Shown one piece after another: positions 45,047 through 53,442 of a stretch of DNA of 64,000 nt. Position numbers and translations under genes: made by a program. The stretch lies in contig CAMCYP010000002.1 in NCBI GenBank assembly GCA_945885345.1, forward strand, positions 62,001-126,000, read 5' to 3'. The DNA comes from Bordetella parapertussis (GTDB taxonomy: Bacteria; Pseudomonadota; Gammaproteobacteria; Burkholderiales; SG8-41). Every line of letters begins with the position of its first letter. The first letter of the stretch is position 1. A model generated the notes under the pieces. It made no database searches. It was given only the letters and a program-made list of their open reading frames with translations, and was not told the DNA's origin.

Positions 45047-45916
45047 TCAGCTTCCGATGATCTTGCTGATCACCGGATGATACTGGTCGCCGAAACCCGC
45101 CGCGATGGCCCGTTCAAATGTCCGGTCGACCAGATTGGCCGAGGCAACGTCAAGCCCGGCAACAGTCGCAAGCTCCAGCGCATAATGGAGATCCTTGCGT
45201 GCATATTTTACGGAGAAAGCACGTTCCGGGAATACGCCGGGAATCATCGATTTCAAACCGTGGTTGCGCAATGCAAAACTGTCGCCGGAGCCCTTGGCCA
45301 TTGTTTCGAACAGCAGCTTGCCGTCGAGACCGACTGAACGGCCGATGGCCAGGGCCTCGGACAAGGCCATGACGGTCTGGAACAGCACCATGTTGTTCAG
45401 TATCTTGACGGCCTGCCCAGCGCCTGACGCACCGCAATAGGTGACTTCGCTGGCCACGTAGCGGAACAACGGCAGTGTTTTTTCGAAAATGGCGCGGTCG
45501 CCACCGACCATGATCGACAACGTGCCGGCAATGGCCGCCTCGCGGGTGCGCGCCACGGGCGCGTCAAGGTAAGCAGCGCCACGCTGCGTGAACTCCGTTT
45601 CCAGCTTTCGCGTCAGCAGAACCGGTGAGGTACTGAGATCGATGTAAATCCGTCCCTTGCGTGCACCAGTCAGTGCTTCCGCGGCTACAGCGCTCAGCGC
45701 CTCCCCGGAAGGCAACGACATGAACACGATATCGGCCTTCGCAATAACCGATGCAAGGTCAGGTGCAATTTCGACGCCATCCGCGGCCAGCCTCGCCAGG
45801 GGTTCCTTGTTGAGATCGAAGGCGATCATCGGTTGGCCGCCTTTCAATGCCAGATTTCGGCACATCGGTTCGCCCATGACGCCCAGCCCTATGAATCCGG
45901 TCGTTTCCTTGCCCAC
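45047..45916 (-). CDS. NAD(P)-dependent 3-hydroxyisobutyrate dehydrogenase-family oxidoreductase
   Basis: A 289-residue beta-hydroxyacid dehydrogenase. The cofactor site is FIGLGVMGEPMCRNLALKGG, the substrate loop is DAPVARTREAAIAGTLSIM, and the catalytic lysine is in GAGQAVKILNNMVLF. It oxidises a beta-hydroxy acid or reduces a tartronate-type semialdehyde. In the island operon it could act before or after the aldehyde dehydrogenase at 46941. It ends exactly where the IclR gene begins. Confidence 0.92.
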   Translation of the reverse strand: MGKETTGFIGLGVMGEPMCRNLALKGGQPMIAFDLNKEPLARLAADGVEIAPDLASVIAKADIVFMSLPSGEALSAVAAEALTGARKGRIYIDLSTSPVLLTRKLETEFTQRGAAYLDAPVARTREAAIAGTLSIMVGGDRAIFEKTLPLFRYVASEVTYCGASGAGQAVKILNNMVLFQTVMALSEALAIGRSVGLDGKLLFETMAKGSGDSFALRNHGLKSMIPGVFPERAFSVKYARKDLHYALELATVAGLDVASANLVDRTFERAIAAGFGDQYHPVISKIIGS

Positions 45917-45966
45917 TGTGTCTTGCTCCCTGAATGATCCTGCTTTGTCTTTCGGTTATCGTTTTG

Positions 45967-46944
45967 TTACCGCTGCGTCATCGGTGCACCGGCCACAGCA
46001 GTCCTGAAGCTGATCAGCCGGTCATCCAGTAGTGAACCGAGATATACCGTTTTGAAATCAGCGCCGCCGAAGGCAATGCTGGCGATATTTTTCAATTCAC
46101 GGCTTTTCATGGTGTAAAAATGTTCGCGCCCCATCCGTTCCCCGGTGAGTGCGTTTTCGACGGTGTCGATGTGCGAGGCGTGGCTGTCTTCCAGCAACAG
46201 ACTGATTTTCCCCGATGGCGTCACACGGTACAGACGGTTACTGACGATGCTGGTGACCCAAAGACAACCTTCGGCATCAAGCGCAAATCCGTCCGGAAAC
46301 GTACCGCGCCCGAATTCGGCGAAAACGGCGCGCTGTGACAACAAGCCTTCCGGTGAAAGCTCGAAGCGTGCAATCCGCCGGCCGAAGGTTTCGCTGACGT
46401 AAAGCGTGTTTCCTGCCGCATCGACACGCAATTCGTTGGCGAAAGCCAGACCGTCAGCGACAATGCGCGCGCCTTTCGCGTCAACCAGCACGACAAATCC
46501 GTCCGCCACATTGCTGCGATAGGACAGAAACCGTGGCAGCAGTTTTGTGCTGACGGTGATCCATATTCGACCGACTGCATCACGCAGCACGAAGTTCGCC
46601 GCCGACAGCGCGACACCATCGACTTCGAGCAGGAAAGGCCTCAGGCTACCGTCGCGGGCGAGTCGCCAGACGCCACCGCCCTCGCCGATATTGGCAATCA
46701 GGAAGTCGCCGTTTTCAAGCATGCAGAATCCGTTGGGAACGAATTCGTGTCCGAGCACCTGTGCATGCGCGCCGATGATGCTTTGCGAACCATTCGGCAG
46801 TATCCAGGTAATGCCCGCGCCGCGGCACGACACGAACAGCTCTCCGTTACCGAGGGCAATGACGCATTCGGGTCGCGAAAGTCCACTGCCCACTGTGCGG
46901 AACGAACCGGGCTCTATGGGCCACGCAGCGTCGAACTGAATCAT
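45967..46944 (-). CDS. SMP-30/gluconolactonase-family hydrolase
   Basis: A 325-residue six-bladed beta-propeller of the SMP-30/LRE group: GSGLSRPECVIALGNGELFV, EFVPNGFCMLENGDFLIANI, FANELRVDAAGNTLYVSETF and FPDGFALDAEGCLWVTSIV provide the calcium-binding Glu, Asn and Asp. It would open a lactone to a hydroxy acid. The start overlaps the upstream aldehyde dehydrogenase stop by four bases. No signal peptide, so it is probably cytoplasmic. Confidence 0.9.
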   Translation of the reverse strand: MIQFDAAWPIEPGSFRTVGSGLSRPECVIALGNGELFVSCRGAGITWILPNGSQSIIGAHAQVLGHEFVPNGFCMLENGDFLIANIGEGGGVWRLARDGSLRPFLLEVDGVALSAANFVLRDAVGRIWITVSTKLLPRFLSYRSNVADGFVVLVDAKGARIVADGLAFANELRVDAAGNTLYVSETFGRRIARFELSPEGLLSQRAVFAEFGRGTFPDGFALDAEGCLWVTSIVSNRLYRVTPSGKISLLLEDSHASHIDTVENALTGERMGREHFYTMKSRELKNIASIAFGGADFKTVYLGSLLDDRLISFRTAVAGAPMTQR

Positions 46945-48428
46945 GCAGCAGCCTCCTGCAGGTCAAGCCCCCAGAACACGCTCTTGACCTGCTGGTAGAG
47001 GCGCATGCCTTCGATACCTTTTTCGCGGCCGATGCCGCTGGATTTGTATCCGCCGAATGGGGAAGCAATCGACAGCTGCTTGTAGGTATTGATCCACACC
47101 GTACCGGCATCAAGCCTGCGGGCCACGCGCCAGGCTTTCGGATAGCTGGAAGTCCAGATACCTGCCGCCAGTCCGTATACGGTAGCGTTGGCCTGGGCCA
47201 CCAGATCCTCTTCCCCATCGAACGGCAGAACACACAGCACCGGACCGAAAATCTCTTCCTGGCAGACCGCGGCGTCATTAGTGACGCCAGTGATCACGGT
47301 AGGCAGATAGAAAGCGCCATCGCGGAAACGTTCGTCGGACGGACTACTGCCGCCCGCCGTGATGTCGGCGCCTGCCACACGCGCCCTTTCGACATGGGAG
47401 GCGACACGTTCGCGGTGCGCAAACGAGGCCATGCTGCCCATTTCCGCACCTGCCCGGTCCGGCAGGTCGATATTCAGGGATTTCGCATGTCGAGTGATCA
47501 TATCGAGGACGCGCGGATACACTGAACGTTCAACGAAAAGCCGGGATCCAGCTATGCAGGACTGGCCGCTACCTTCAAAAATCCCGGCAGCAACTGCGCG
47601 CACGGCGGCCTCGATGTCGGCGTCAGCGAATACGATGTGTGGCGATTTACCGCCAAGCTCAAGTGCAACCGGTATCAAGCGCCCAGCCGCGACACGGGCG
47701 ATTCTGCGCCCGCTCTCGGTACCTCCGGTAAACGAGACCAAGCCCACGCCAGGATGAGCTACTAGCGCAGCACCGACGACGGCACCGTCGCCAGGCAGTA
47801 TGTTCAGCAGACCGGGCGGCAGCCCCGCTTCCAGCGCAATGCGCCCCAGCACAAGCGCTGTCGACGGAGTCACTTCGGAAGGTTTTAGCACGACAGCATT
47901 TCCCGCCGCCAACGCCGGCGCGACTTTCTGTGCTTCCATTGTCAACGGTGAATTCCACGGCGTGATGGCGGCGATTACGCCGTAGGGTTCGTGCACGCTC
48001 ATCGACAGGTAATTGCCACGCGGTGGCGTCAATACATCGCTGACGGATTCGCATACGGCGGCATAGTAGCGAAAGGTGGCCGCTGCCGATTTCGCCTGTG
48101 CACGGCATTCCTGCAGCACCTTGCCGTTTTCGTGCATCTGCAGTTGCGCAAGCTCTTCGGATGCGTTGTCGATGCCGTTCGCGATCGATGACAGCAGTCG
48201 CGCGCGTTCATGGGGCAGCATGTTTCGCCATTTGGCCTGTCCGGCCGCACGGGCCGCCGCCTTGACTGCGTCATCGGCATCGCTCGCGGACGCGGCGCAG
48301 ACCGCGTAGTTGGCACGACCCCGCGCAGGGTCAACCGACAGTAAAGCTTCACCACCATTGTCTACCCAGCAACCGTCGATCAGAAACGGCTTTCTTTCCA
48401 CAGCGCCTGCGGCGGAAGGTGAATCCAT
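46941..48428 (-). CDS. Aldehyde dehydrogenase (ALDH superfamily)
   Basis: A 495-residue full-length enzyme. Key parts are AAITPWNSPLTMEAQKVAPA, VALELGGKSPHIVFADADIE (general-base Glu), FEGSGQSCIAGSRLFVER (nucleophile Cys) and EEIFGPVLCVLPFDGEED. It belongs to the betaine/aromatic-aldehyde dehydrogenase group rather than the GabD group at 1933. It lies just after the sulfatase gene, with its start three bases from the sulfatase stop. It oxidises an aldehyde produced in this island's pathway. Confidence 0.93.
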   Translation of the reverse strand: MDSPSAAGAVERKPFLIDGCWVDNGGEALLSVDPARGRANYAVCAASASDADDAVKAAARAAGQAKWRNMLPHERARLLSSIANGIDNASEELAQLQMHENGKVLQECRAQAKSAAATFRYYAAVCESVSDVLTPPRGNYLSMSVHEPYGVIAAITPWNSPLTMEAQKVAPALAAGNAVVLKPSEVTPSTALVLGRIALEAGLPPGLLNILPGDGAVVGAALVAHPGVGLVSFTGGTESGRRIARVAAGRLIPVALELGGKSPHIVFADADIEAAVRAVAAGIFEGSGQSCIAGSRLFVERSVYPRVLDMITRHAKSLNIDLPDRAGAEMGSMASFAHRERVASHVERARVAGADITAGGSSPSDERFRDGAFYLPTVITGVTNDAAVCQEEIFGPVLCVLPFDGEEDLVAQANATVYGLAAGIWTSSYPKAWRVARRLDAGTVWINTYKQLSIASPFGGYKSSGIGREKGIEGMRLYQQVKSVFWGLDLQEAAA

Positions 48429-48431
48429 GGA

Positions 48432-50777
48432 CTACTCCCTGCCCAGTGCCGAAACCTGCGCGCGGACCAGTGCCTGCGCTTCCGGTTCCGGACGGTTGAT
48501 TGAACTGCCCGGTGCCTGAGCACCCGGTTCGACGCGCACCCATTCGATTTCACCCGTGTAACGAAACTCACCATGCGCGACATAACGGCTGGAGGCCGGC
48601 TGACGCCGGTCAATGCCGACATCGAGTCCTTCCGAAGGCAAACGCCCGATGGTGGGCGACATCGGGGTTTCAGGGACCACTTCAATGCCATTCAGCAGCA
48701 AACGTCCCGATCCCTTGCGCGATCCCAGCGCGCGGAAATCGAATTCCGCTTCCTGTACTCCAGACAGTAACGGCAACGCCTCGAGCTCCAGAGGCTCAGG
48801 CCAGCGTTGGTAGACGAAATGCAGACCACCGTCCATGACGTACAGCAGCACACCTCCAAAAATACCGCCCAGAGAATAGATGACCCCGCGGTCGCCTTCA
48901 CGGTAATGAAAACGAGTGATCATCCTGAAGCAGCGGTCGGCGAAAAGCTGGGAAATACTGACACGTTCCGCGGTCTGCGCACCCTGATAAAACACGTGCG
49001 GGGTGTTGATGAGCGGCAGCCGGTAAGGCGGGATCGACATCGACCGGTCGTAGCCACGGTTGTCGATCGGGTAGACGTTGTTTCCGAAAGCTTCGGCATC
49101 GAACGATTCGATCAGGTCACGCAATCGGTCCGGAAAAGTTTTCGCCAGGTTATTGATTTCGGTGGGATCTTCTCTGAGGTTGAACAGCATCCAGTTGTCG
49201 AGATCAATCACCTTGTCGGGCGGCTGCAACGACACGATCTTCCAGCCGTCGCGGATGTAACCACGGTTGCCGTCGAGTTCGTAATGTTGCGCGGTCCGCT
49301 GCCCGGAAGCTCCAGGATTGCACAGCATTTCCGTAAAGCTGCGCCCGTCGAGGGACGGGATCTTTCGTCCGCCGGACTCCCCGGGACGGTCGGTGCCGGT
49401 AAGTTCCATGATGGTCGGCAGCATGTCAGTGACATGTACCCACTGCTGGCGGATCGCGCCAGGGTCAGCAATTTTTTTCGGGTAACGGACGATCAGCGGC
49501 ACGCGAATTCCGCCGTTGACGGGCGTGCGCTTGAAGTTGCGGAACGGTGTGTTGGACACCTGCGCCCAGCCCAGCGGATAGGCGATGTAGGTGTCGGGGC
49601 CGCCAAATCCGTCGCCTTCGACCAGCGCACGGATCTTGGCATCGCTGTCCGCGCCGCCCAACCGCCGCTGCCAGCCGTTCACCGCGCCCTCGTCGCCGCC
49701 CATCGCGCTGGCACCGTTGTCGGAGGCAAGGATAATCAGCGTGTTGTCGAGCTGGCCTGACCGCTCAAGGAAAGCAGTCAACCGGCCGATGTTGCTGTCG
49801 AGATTGTCAATCAGTGCCGCATAGACTTCCATATAGCGCGCGTACAGATCTTTTTTTTCTGCCGGCAGATCGGGCCAGGACTGGACGCCCGGATTGGCTG
49901 GCGGCAGACGTGTCGCCGGGGACATCAACCCGAGTTCGATCTGCCTGCGCAGGCGCTGCTCACGACAGGCATCCCAACCCGTATCGTAGCGGCTGCGGTA
50001 TTTCCGCAGGTCTTCGGGGCGCGCCTGCAGCGGCATGTGCGGCGCGTTATATGCGAGGTATAGAAAAAACGGTTTGGTCGGATTGCTGCCGAGGTGCTCT
50101 TTGGTCCAGCGAATCGCGCGATCGGTCCAGTCGTCAGACGCGAAATATCCTGGCGGATAAGTGTCGATATCGAGTGTTTGCGAACCTTCATACAGACAGT
50201 CCGGATGAAAGTAGCTGGTCTCTGAAGCGATGAATCCGTAGAACTTGTCGAAACCGCGCCGCGTCGGCCACGAGGACTTGTCACCCGCCGCGCTGGCATC
50301 ATGCTCCTTGGTGTTATGCCATTTGCCGATGCACATCGTGGAGTAGCCATTACACTGGAGCAGCTCCGCCATCGTCGGCACATCCGACGCAATTTCGCCA
50401 CCGTAGCCGGGATAACCCGGATCGCCGTGCGTGAGCCAGCCGCAGCCGACCGAGTGCGGATTCTTGCCTGTCAGCAGGGCCGCGCGTGCCGGCGTGCACA
50501 TCGGAACCGTCGTGTAGTTGCCAAACCGCAACCCTTCGCGCGCGAGCCTATCGATATGGGGTGTCTCGATTTCCGAGCCGAAAGCCCCCAGATCGCTGTA
50601 GCCCATGTCGTCCAGAAAGATGACAACGACGTTGGGTGCACCCTCCGGGGCGACCTGTTGGGGAGGCCACCACGGGGTGGAGTCCGCTAGGGTTGTGCCG
50701 ATACGTCCCTGGAAATCGCGTGCGGTTTTCTCCGTTTGCCTCCCGCCTGCGCCAGAATGTTTCATCGAATCTGTCAT
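48432..50777 (-). CDS. Sulfatase (arylsulfatase type)
   Basis: I place the start at 50777 (MTDSMKHSGAGGRQTEK) for a GAGGAG site; 781 residues. The alkaline-phosphatase fold shows metal ligands in NVVVIFLDDMGYSDLGAFG, the C-x-P-x-R motif MCTPARAALLTG with Cys94 (the residue converted to formylglycine), and GKWHNTKEH. No signal peptide, so it is probably cytoplasmic. A beta-rich C-terminal domain of about 200 residues follows. It would release sulfate from an organic sulfate ester, with the products going to the downstream dehydrogenases and hydrolase. Confidence 0.92.
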   Translation of the reverse strand: MTDSMKHSGAGGRQTEKTARDFQGRIGTTLADSTPWWPPQQVAPEGAPNVVVIFLDDMGYSDLGAFGSEIETPHIDRLAREGLRFGNYTTVPMCTPARAALLTGKNPHSVGCGWLTHGDPGYPGYGGEIASDVPTMAELLQCNGYSTMCIGKWHNTKEHDASAAGDKSSWPTRRGFDKFYGFIASETSYFHPDCLYEGSQTLDIDTYPPGYFASDDWTDRAIRWTKEHLGSNPTKPFFLYLAYNAPHMPLQARPEDLRKYRSRYDTGWDACREQRLRRQIELGLMSPATRLPPANPGVQSWPDLPAEKKDLYARYMEVYAALIDNLDSNIGRLTAFLERSGQLDNTLIILASDNGASAMGGDEGAVNGWQRRLGGADSDAKIRALVEGDGFGGPDTYIAYPLGWAQVSNTPFRNFKRTPVNGGIRVPLIVRYPKKIADPGAIRQQWVHVTDMLPTIMELTGTDRPGESGGRKIPSLDGRSFTEMLCNPGASGQRTAQHYELDGNRGYIRDGWKIVSLQPPDKVIDLDNWMLFNLREDPTEINNLAKTFPDRLRDLIESFDAEAFGNNVYPIDNRGYDRSMSIPPYRLPLINTPHVFYQGAQTAERVSISQLFADRCFRMITRFHYREGDRGVIYSLGGIFGGVLLYVMDGGLHFVYQRWPEPLELEALPLLSGVQEAEFDFRALGSRKGSGRLLLNGIEVVPETPMSPTIGRLPSEGLDVGIDRRQPASSRYVAHGEFRYTGEIEWVRVEPGAQAPGSSINRPEPEAQALVRAQVSALGRE

Positions 50778-50918
50778 GTAATTTCTGCTCCTCGCGCATG
50801 GAAAACTCATCCCGGGAAAAGATCGGGCTACGCTCTGATGCATTCACGTTCCGGCATGCCGCCGGTGATCTTCATTATTGACAATCATACAAGCGGCAAT
50901 CACACTCTTCAACTTTAT

Positions 50919-50943
50919 AGAATATATATTCTGTCAGACAGAA
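50919..50943. promoter_or_regulatory. Overlapping palindromes in the sulfatase/Bug divergent promoter
   Basis: AGAATATATATTCT (50919-50932) is a perfect 14-bp palindrome. TTCTGTCAGACAGAA (50929-50943) is a perfect 15-base palindrome around a central A. They lie between the minus-strand sulfatase operon and the plus-strand Bug gene, a likely IclR operator. Confidence 0.65.
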
Positions 50944-50974
50944 CGACTGGCTATACAACCGTGAGGAGAAAATC

Positions 50975-51979
50975 ATGAGAAAATCAAACGGCAAAAGCAG
51001 CCATCAATCGCGCACAGCGGCGGCTACGCTGACAATGCTGTTGGCCGGCACCGCAATGCTCAGCGCGCCCGCGATCAGTCAGGAATACCCGACGAAACCG
51101 ATACGCCTGATCGTCCCCTTTGCGCCCGGTGGCGGGACCGACAGGGTCGGCCGCACCATGGCAGCCAAAATGTCGCAGCCCCTGAAACAACAGGTGATCG
51201 TCGACAATCGTCCCGGTGCAGCCACGGTCATCGGCTCTGAAATCGTGGCAAGAGCTGCCCCGGACGGGTATACCCTGTTGTTATGCGCGCTCCCGCATGC
51301 GACGAATCCGAGCCTGCTGAAAAATCTGCCTTACGACACCCTGCGCGACTTCGCACCGATCACACTGACCGCGAAGATTCCGTCGGTGCTGCTGGTCAAC
51401 GCGAAGATACCAGCGAAATCCATAAAAGAACTGGTCGCGCTATCTAAATCCACCACTGCCGGACTGAACTACGGCACACCGGGCGGCGGGACAGCGGCTC
51501 ATCTCGCCACTGAACTCTTAAAGATCGCCAGTGGACTACGTGCGACGCACATCCCGTACAAGGGCGCCGGCCCGCAGGTCACCGCACTGGTGTCGGGACA
51601 GATCGATCTCGCCTTCGCAACGATATCGACTGCACGCACGCATGTCGGAACCGGCAGGCTACGTGCGCTGGCGATCGCCACCCTGCAGAAATCCCCATCT
51701 CTCCCCGAAGTGCCAACCCTTTCGGAAAGCGGCTATCCCGGATTCGAGGCCTACGCATGGTTCGGGCTACTTGCACCTGCCGGAACACCGCCCCGTATCA
51801 TCCAAACCCTGAATCGCGAAGCGAATGCCGCACTTAATTTGCCTGATGTCCGGGCTTCCTTCGAAGCCGACGGCATCGACGCGGCACCAGGCAGCAGCGA
51901 TGCGCTGGACAAGCACATCAGAGGCGAAATCGAAAAATGGGCCAAGGTTATCCGCCAGGCCGGGATAACTCCCGAATAA
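50975..51979 (+). CDS. Bug-family substrate-binding protein
   Basis: A 334-residue receptor with a signal peptide in about residues 1-32 (TMLLAGTAMLSAPAISQ), mature start YPTKPIRLIVPFAPGGGTD, and VIVDNRPGAATV and HIPYKGAGPQ blocks. A GAGGAGA site precedes the ATG. It is divergent from the sulfatase operon and followed in 22 bases by a hydrolase gene. It is probably the receptor of the island pathway. Confidence 0.93.
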   Translation: MRKSNGKSSHQSRTAAATLTMLLAGTAMLSAPAISQEYPTKPIRLIVPFAPGGGTDRVGRTMAAKMSQPLKQQVIVDNRPGAATVIGSEIVARAAPDGYTLLLCALPHATNPSLLKNLPYDTLRDFAPITLTAKIPSVLLVNAKIPAKSIKELVALSKSTTAGLNYGTPGGGTAAHLATELLKIASGLRATHIPYKGAGPQVTALVSGQIDLAFATISTARTHVGTGRLRALAIATLQKSPSLPEVPTLSESGYPGFEAYAWFGLLAPAGTPPRIIQTLNREANAALNLPDVRASFEADGIDAAPGSSDALDKHIRGEIEKWAKVIRQAGITPE

Positions 51980-52001
51980 TCACGCCACCCACGATACTTT
52001 C

Positions 52002-52850
52002 ATGAACGTCAAAAACCCCGGCGCCATCGAAACCGTCAACGGCAGCGAAGTCTGCATTTCACGGCAGCCAGGGAAACCCCTGATCCTGCTGGTGCGCATG
52101 GCAAGCCGGGAAATGGGCGTATGGAATTCGACGTGGGATTTTTTGTGCGAGCACTTTACCGTGGCGCAATTTGATTTGGAGATGCCATCAGCCGAGGCTC
52201 TCGAAGATCCGCGGGCGGTTTTCACAAAACTGTCAGAAGATTGTGTGCGCGTCGCCGACAGCCTGGGCTTCCAGACATTCCATATGCTCGGCTGGACGGG
52301 CGGCGCACATGTCGCCCTGCGTTGTGCGGCCGATCATCCAGAGCGCCTTCGATCCTGCACGCTCCTGAGTCCCTTCTGTCCGCTGCCGGACATGCGACCC
52401 CTGGAAAAAGGGCTTGAGTTCATGCAGACGCTGATGGAGCACGGTGGTCGCGAGCTGTATTCCTATTACTGGTTCATGTCGGGATTCAGCCCGGCATTCC
52501 TGTATTCGGAATTCGACAAAGTGAAAGCCATGGTCGATGCCCGAATGTCAGGAGACCGGTTCATTCGGACGGATACCCGGCGCGCACTTCAGTGGATACT
52601 CGCACTGCGAGGTTTCTGGGTGACCGACCACGAACTTGCCCAACTTGAGTTACCCGTTCTCGTGGTCGGTCCCGGACTTGATTCGGGTTTTGTCGGACCA
52701 ACCACACAGATGGCCGCGCAGTTGCACGCGAAGATTCCGGGCTCAAAATTGAAATTCGCCGAAAACCTTGGCAGCCTATTTCTTCTGGAAGCGCCGGATT
52801 TATTTCCAGAACTGACTCGGGAGTTTTTTACGCAGATTTCCCGGAATTAA
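52002..52850 (+). CDS. Alpha/beta-hydrolase-fold protein with threonine at the nucleophile position
   Basis: A 282-residue hydrolase-fold protein. The nucleophile elbow reads HMLGWTGGAH (residues 94-103), so Thr99 stands where Ser is normal. The late region VVGPGLDSGFVGPTTQMAAQ could carry the acid residue. The usual C-terminal histidine is not obvious (end region FAENLGSLFLLEAP). Catalysis is therefore doubtful. It follows the Bug gene and is the last gene of the island before the repeat copy. Confidence 0.75.
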   Translation: MNVKNPGAIETVNGSEVCISRQPGKPLILLVRMASREMGVWNSTWDFLCEHFTVAQFDLEMPSAEALEDPRAVFTKLSEDCVRVADSLGFQTFHMLGWTGGAHVALRCAADHPERLRSCTLLSPFCPLPDMRPLEKGLEFMQTLMEHGGRELYSYYWFMSGFSPAFLYSEFDKVKAMVDARMSGDRFIRTDTRRALQWILALRGFWVTDHELAQLELPVLVVGPGLDSGFVGPTTQMAAQLHAKIPGSKLKFAENLGSLFLLEAPDLFPELTREFFTQISRN

Positions 52851-53003
52851 TCCTACCCCTGCGGTAAAGCGGCTCAGGCCGCCCCGGGTCTCAGTGCAAA
52901 TTCCGGCATAAAAAGCACATCGGTGATGCCAGGATCAATGCGTACTGGGAAATTAGTGTCGTCCGCTGGCCGCAGCGATGGGACTGGTGTCGCTGCAGGC
53001 GGT

Positions 53004-53307
53004 CCCGGTGCTGACGCTGACGCAGGGCGACATCACGCAGGCGATCGCGGGCATTGCCGCCGCATCCGTCGATGCGATCCTGCATGATCCGCCGCGCTTC
53101 GGCATCGCCGGCGAACTCTATTCACAGGTTTTTTACGACCAGCTCGCCCGCGTCATCAAACGCCGCGGCAAGCTGTTTCATTACACCGGCTCACCCAACA
53201 AACTGACCAGCCGCCGCGATGTGCCGGAAGAAGTCACCAAACGCCTGCAGCGTGCCGGGTTTCTGGTGGCGGTGAATGGCGATGGTTTGCTGGCGGTGAA
53301 GCAGTAA
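53004..53307 (+). pseudogene. Right copy of 304-bp direct repeat, truncated methyltransferase
   Basis: It encodes the last 100 residues of the methyltransferase at 43352 (LTLTQGDITQAIAGIAA to NGDGLLAVKQ), with its stop kept and no SAM-binding motif I. The open frame begins at ATG 52978. Weak similarity may extend a few dozen bases upstream. It cannot bind SAM alone. It marks the right border of the sulfatase island. Confidence 0.88.
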
Positions 53308-53442
53308 AACCGGCCGCGCGGTGCGGAATAGCTGCGGCGCATCATTGTTCACCGCAGCAGAACCCCGGCGATCCGCCCACAACCAGTCCGCAAGGTAATC
53401 TTCCCCCTCGTGCAACGGACCCGAATGCGGGAAAATTGCCGG

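Noticed and set aside
52978-53307. Functional small methyltransferase
   Set aside because: It lacks the SAM-binding motif I and the N-terminal 170 residues; it is the truncated repeat copy.
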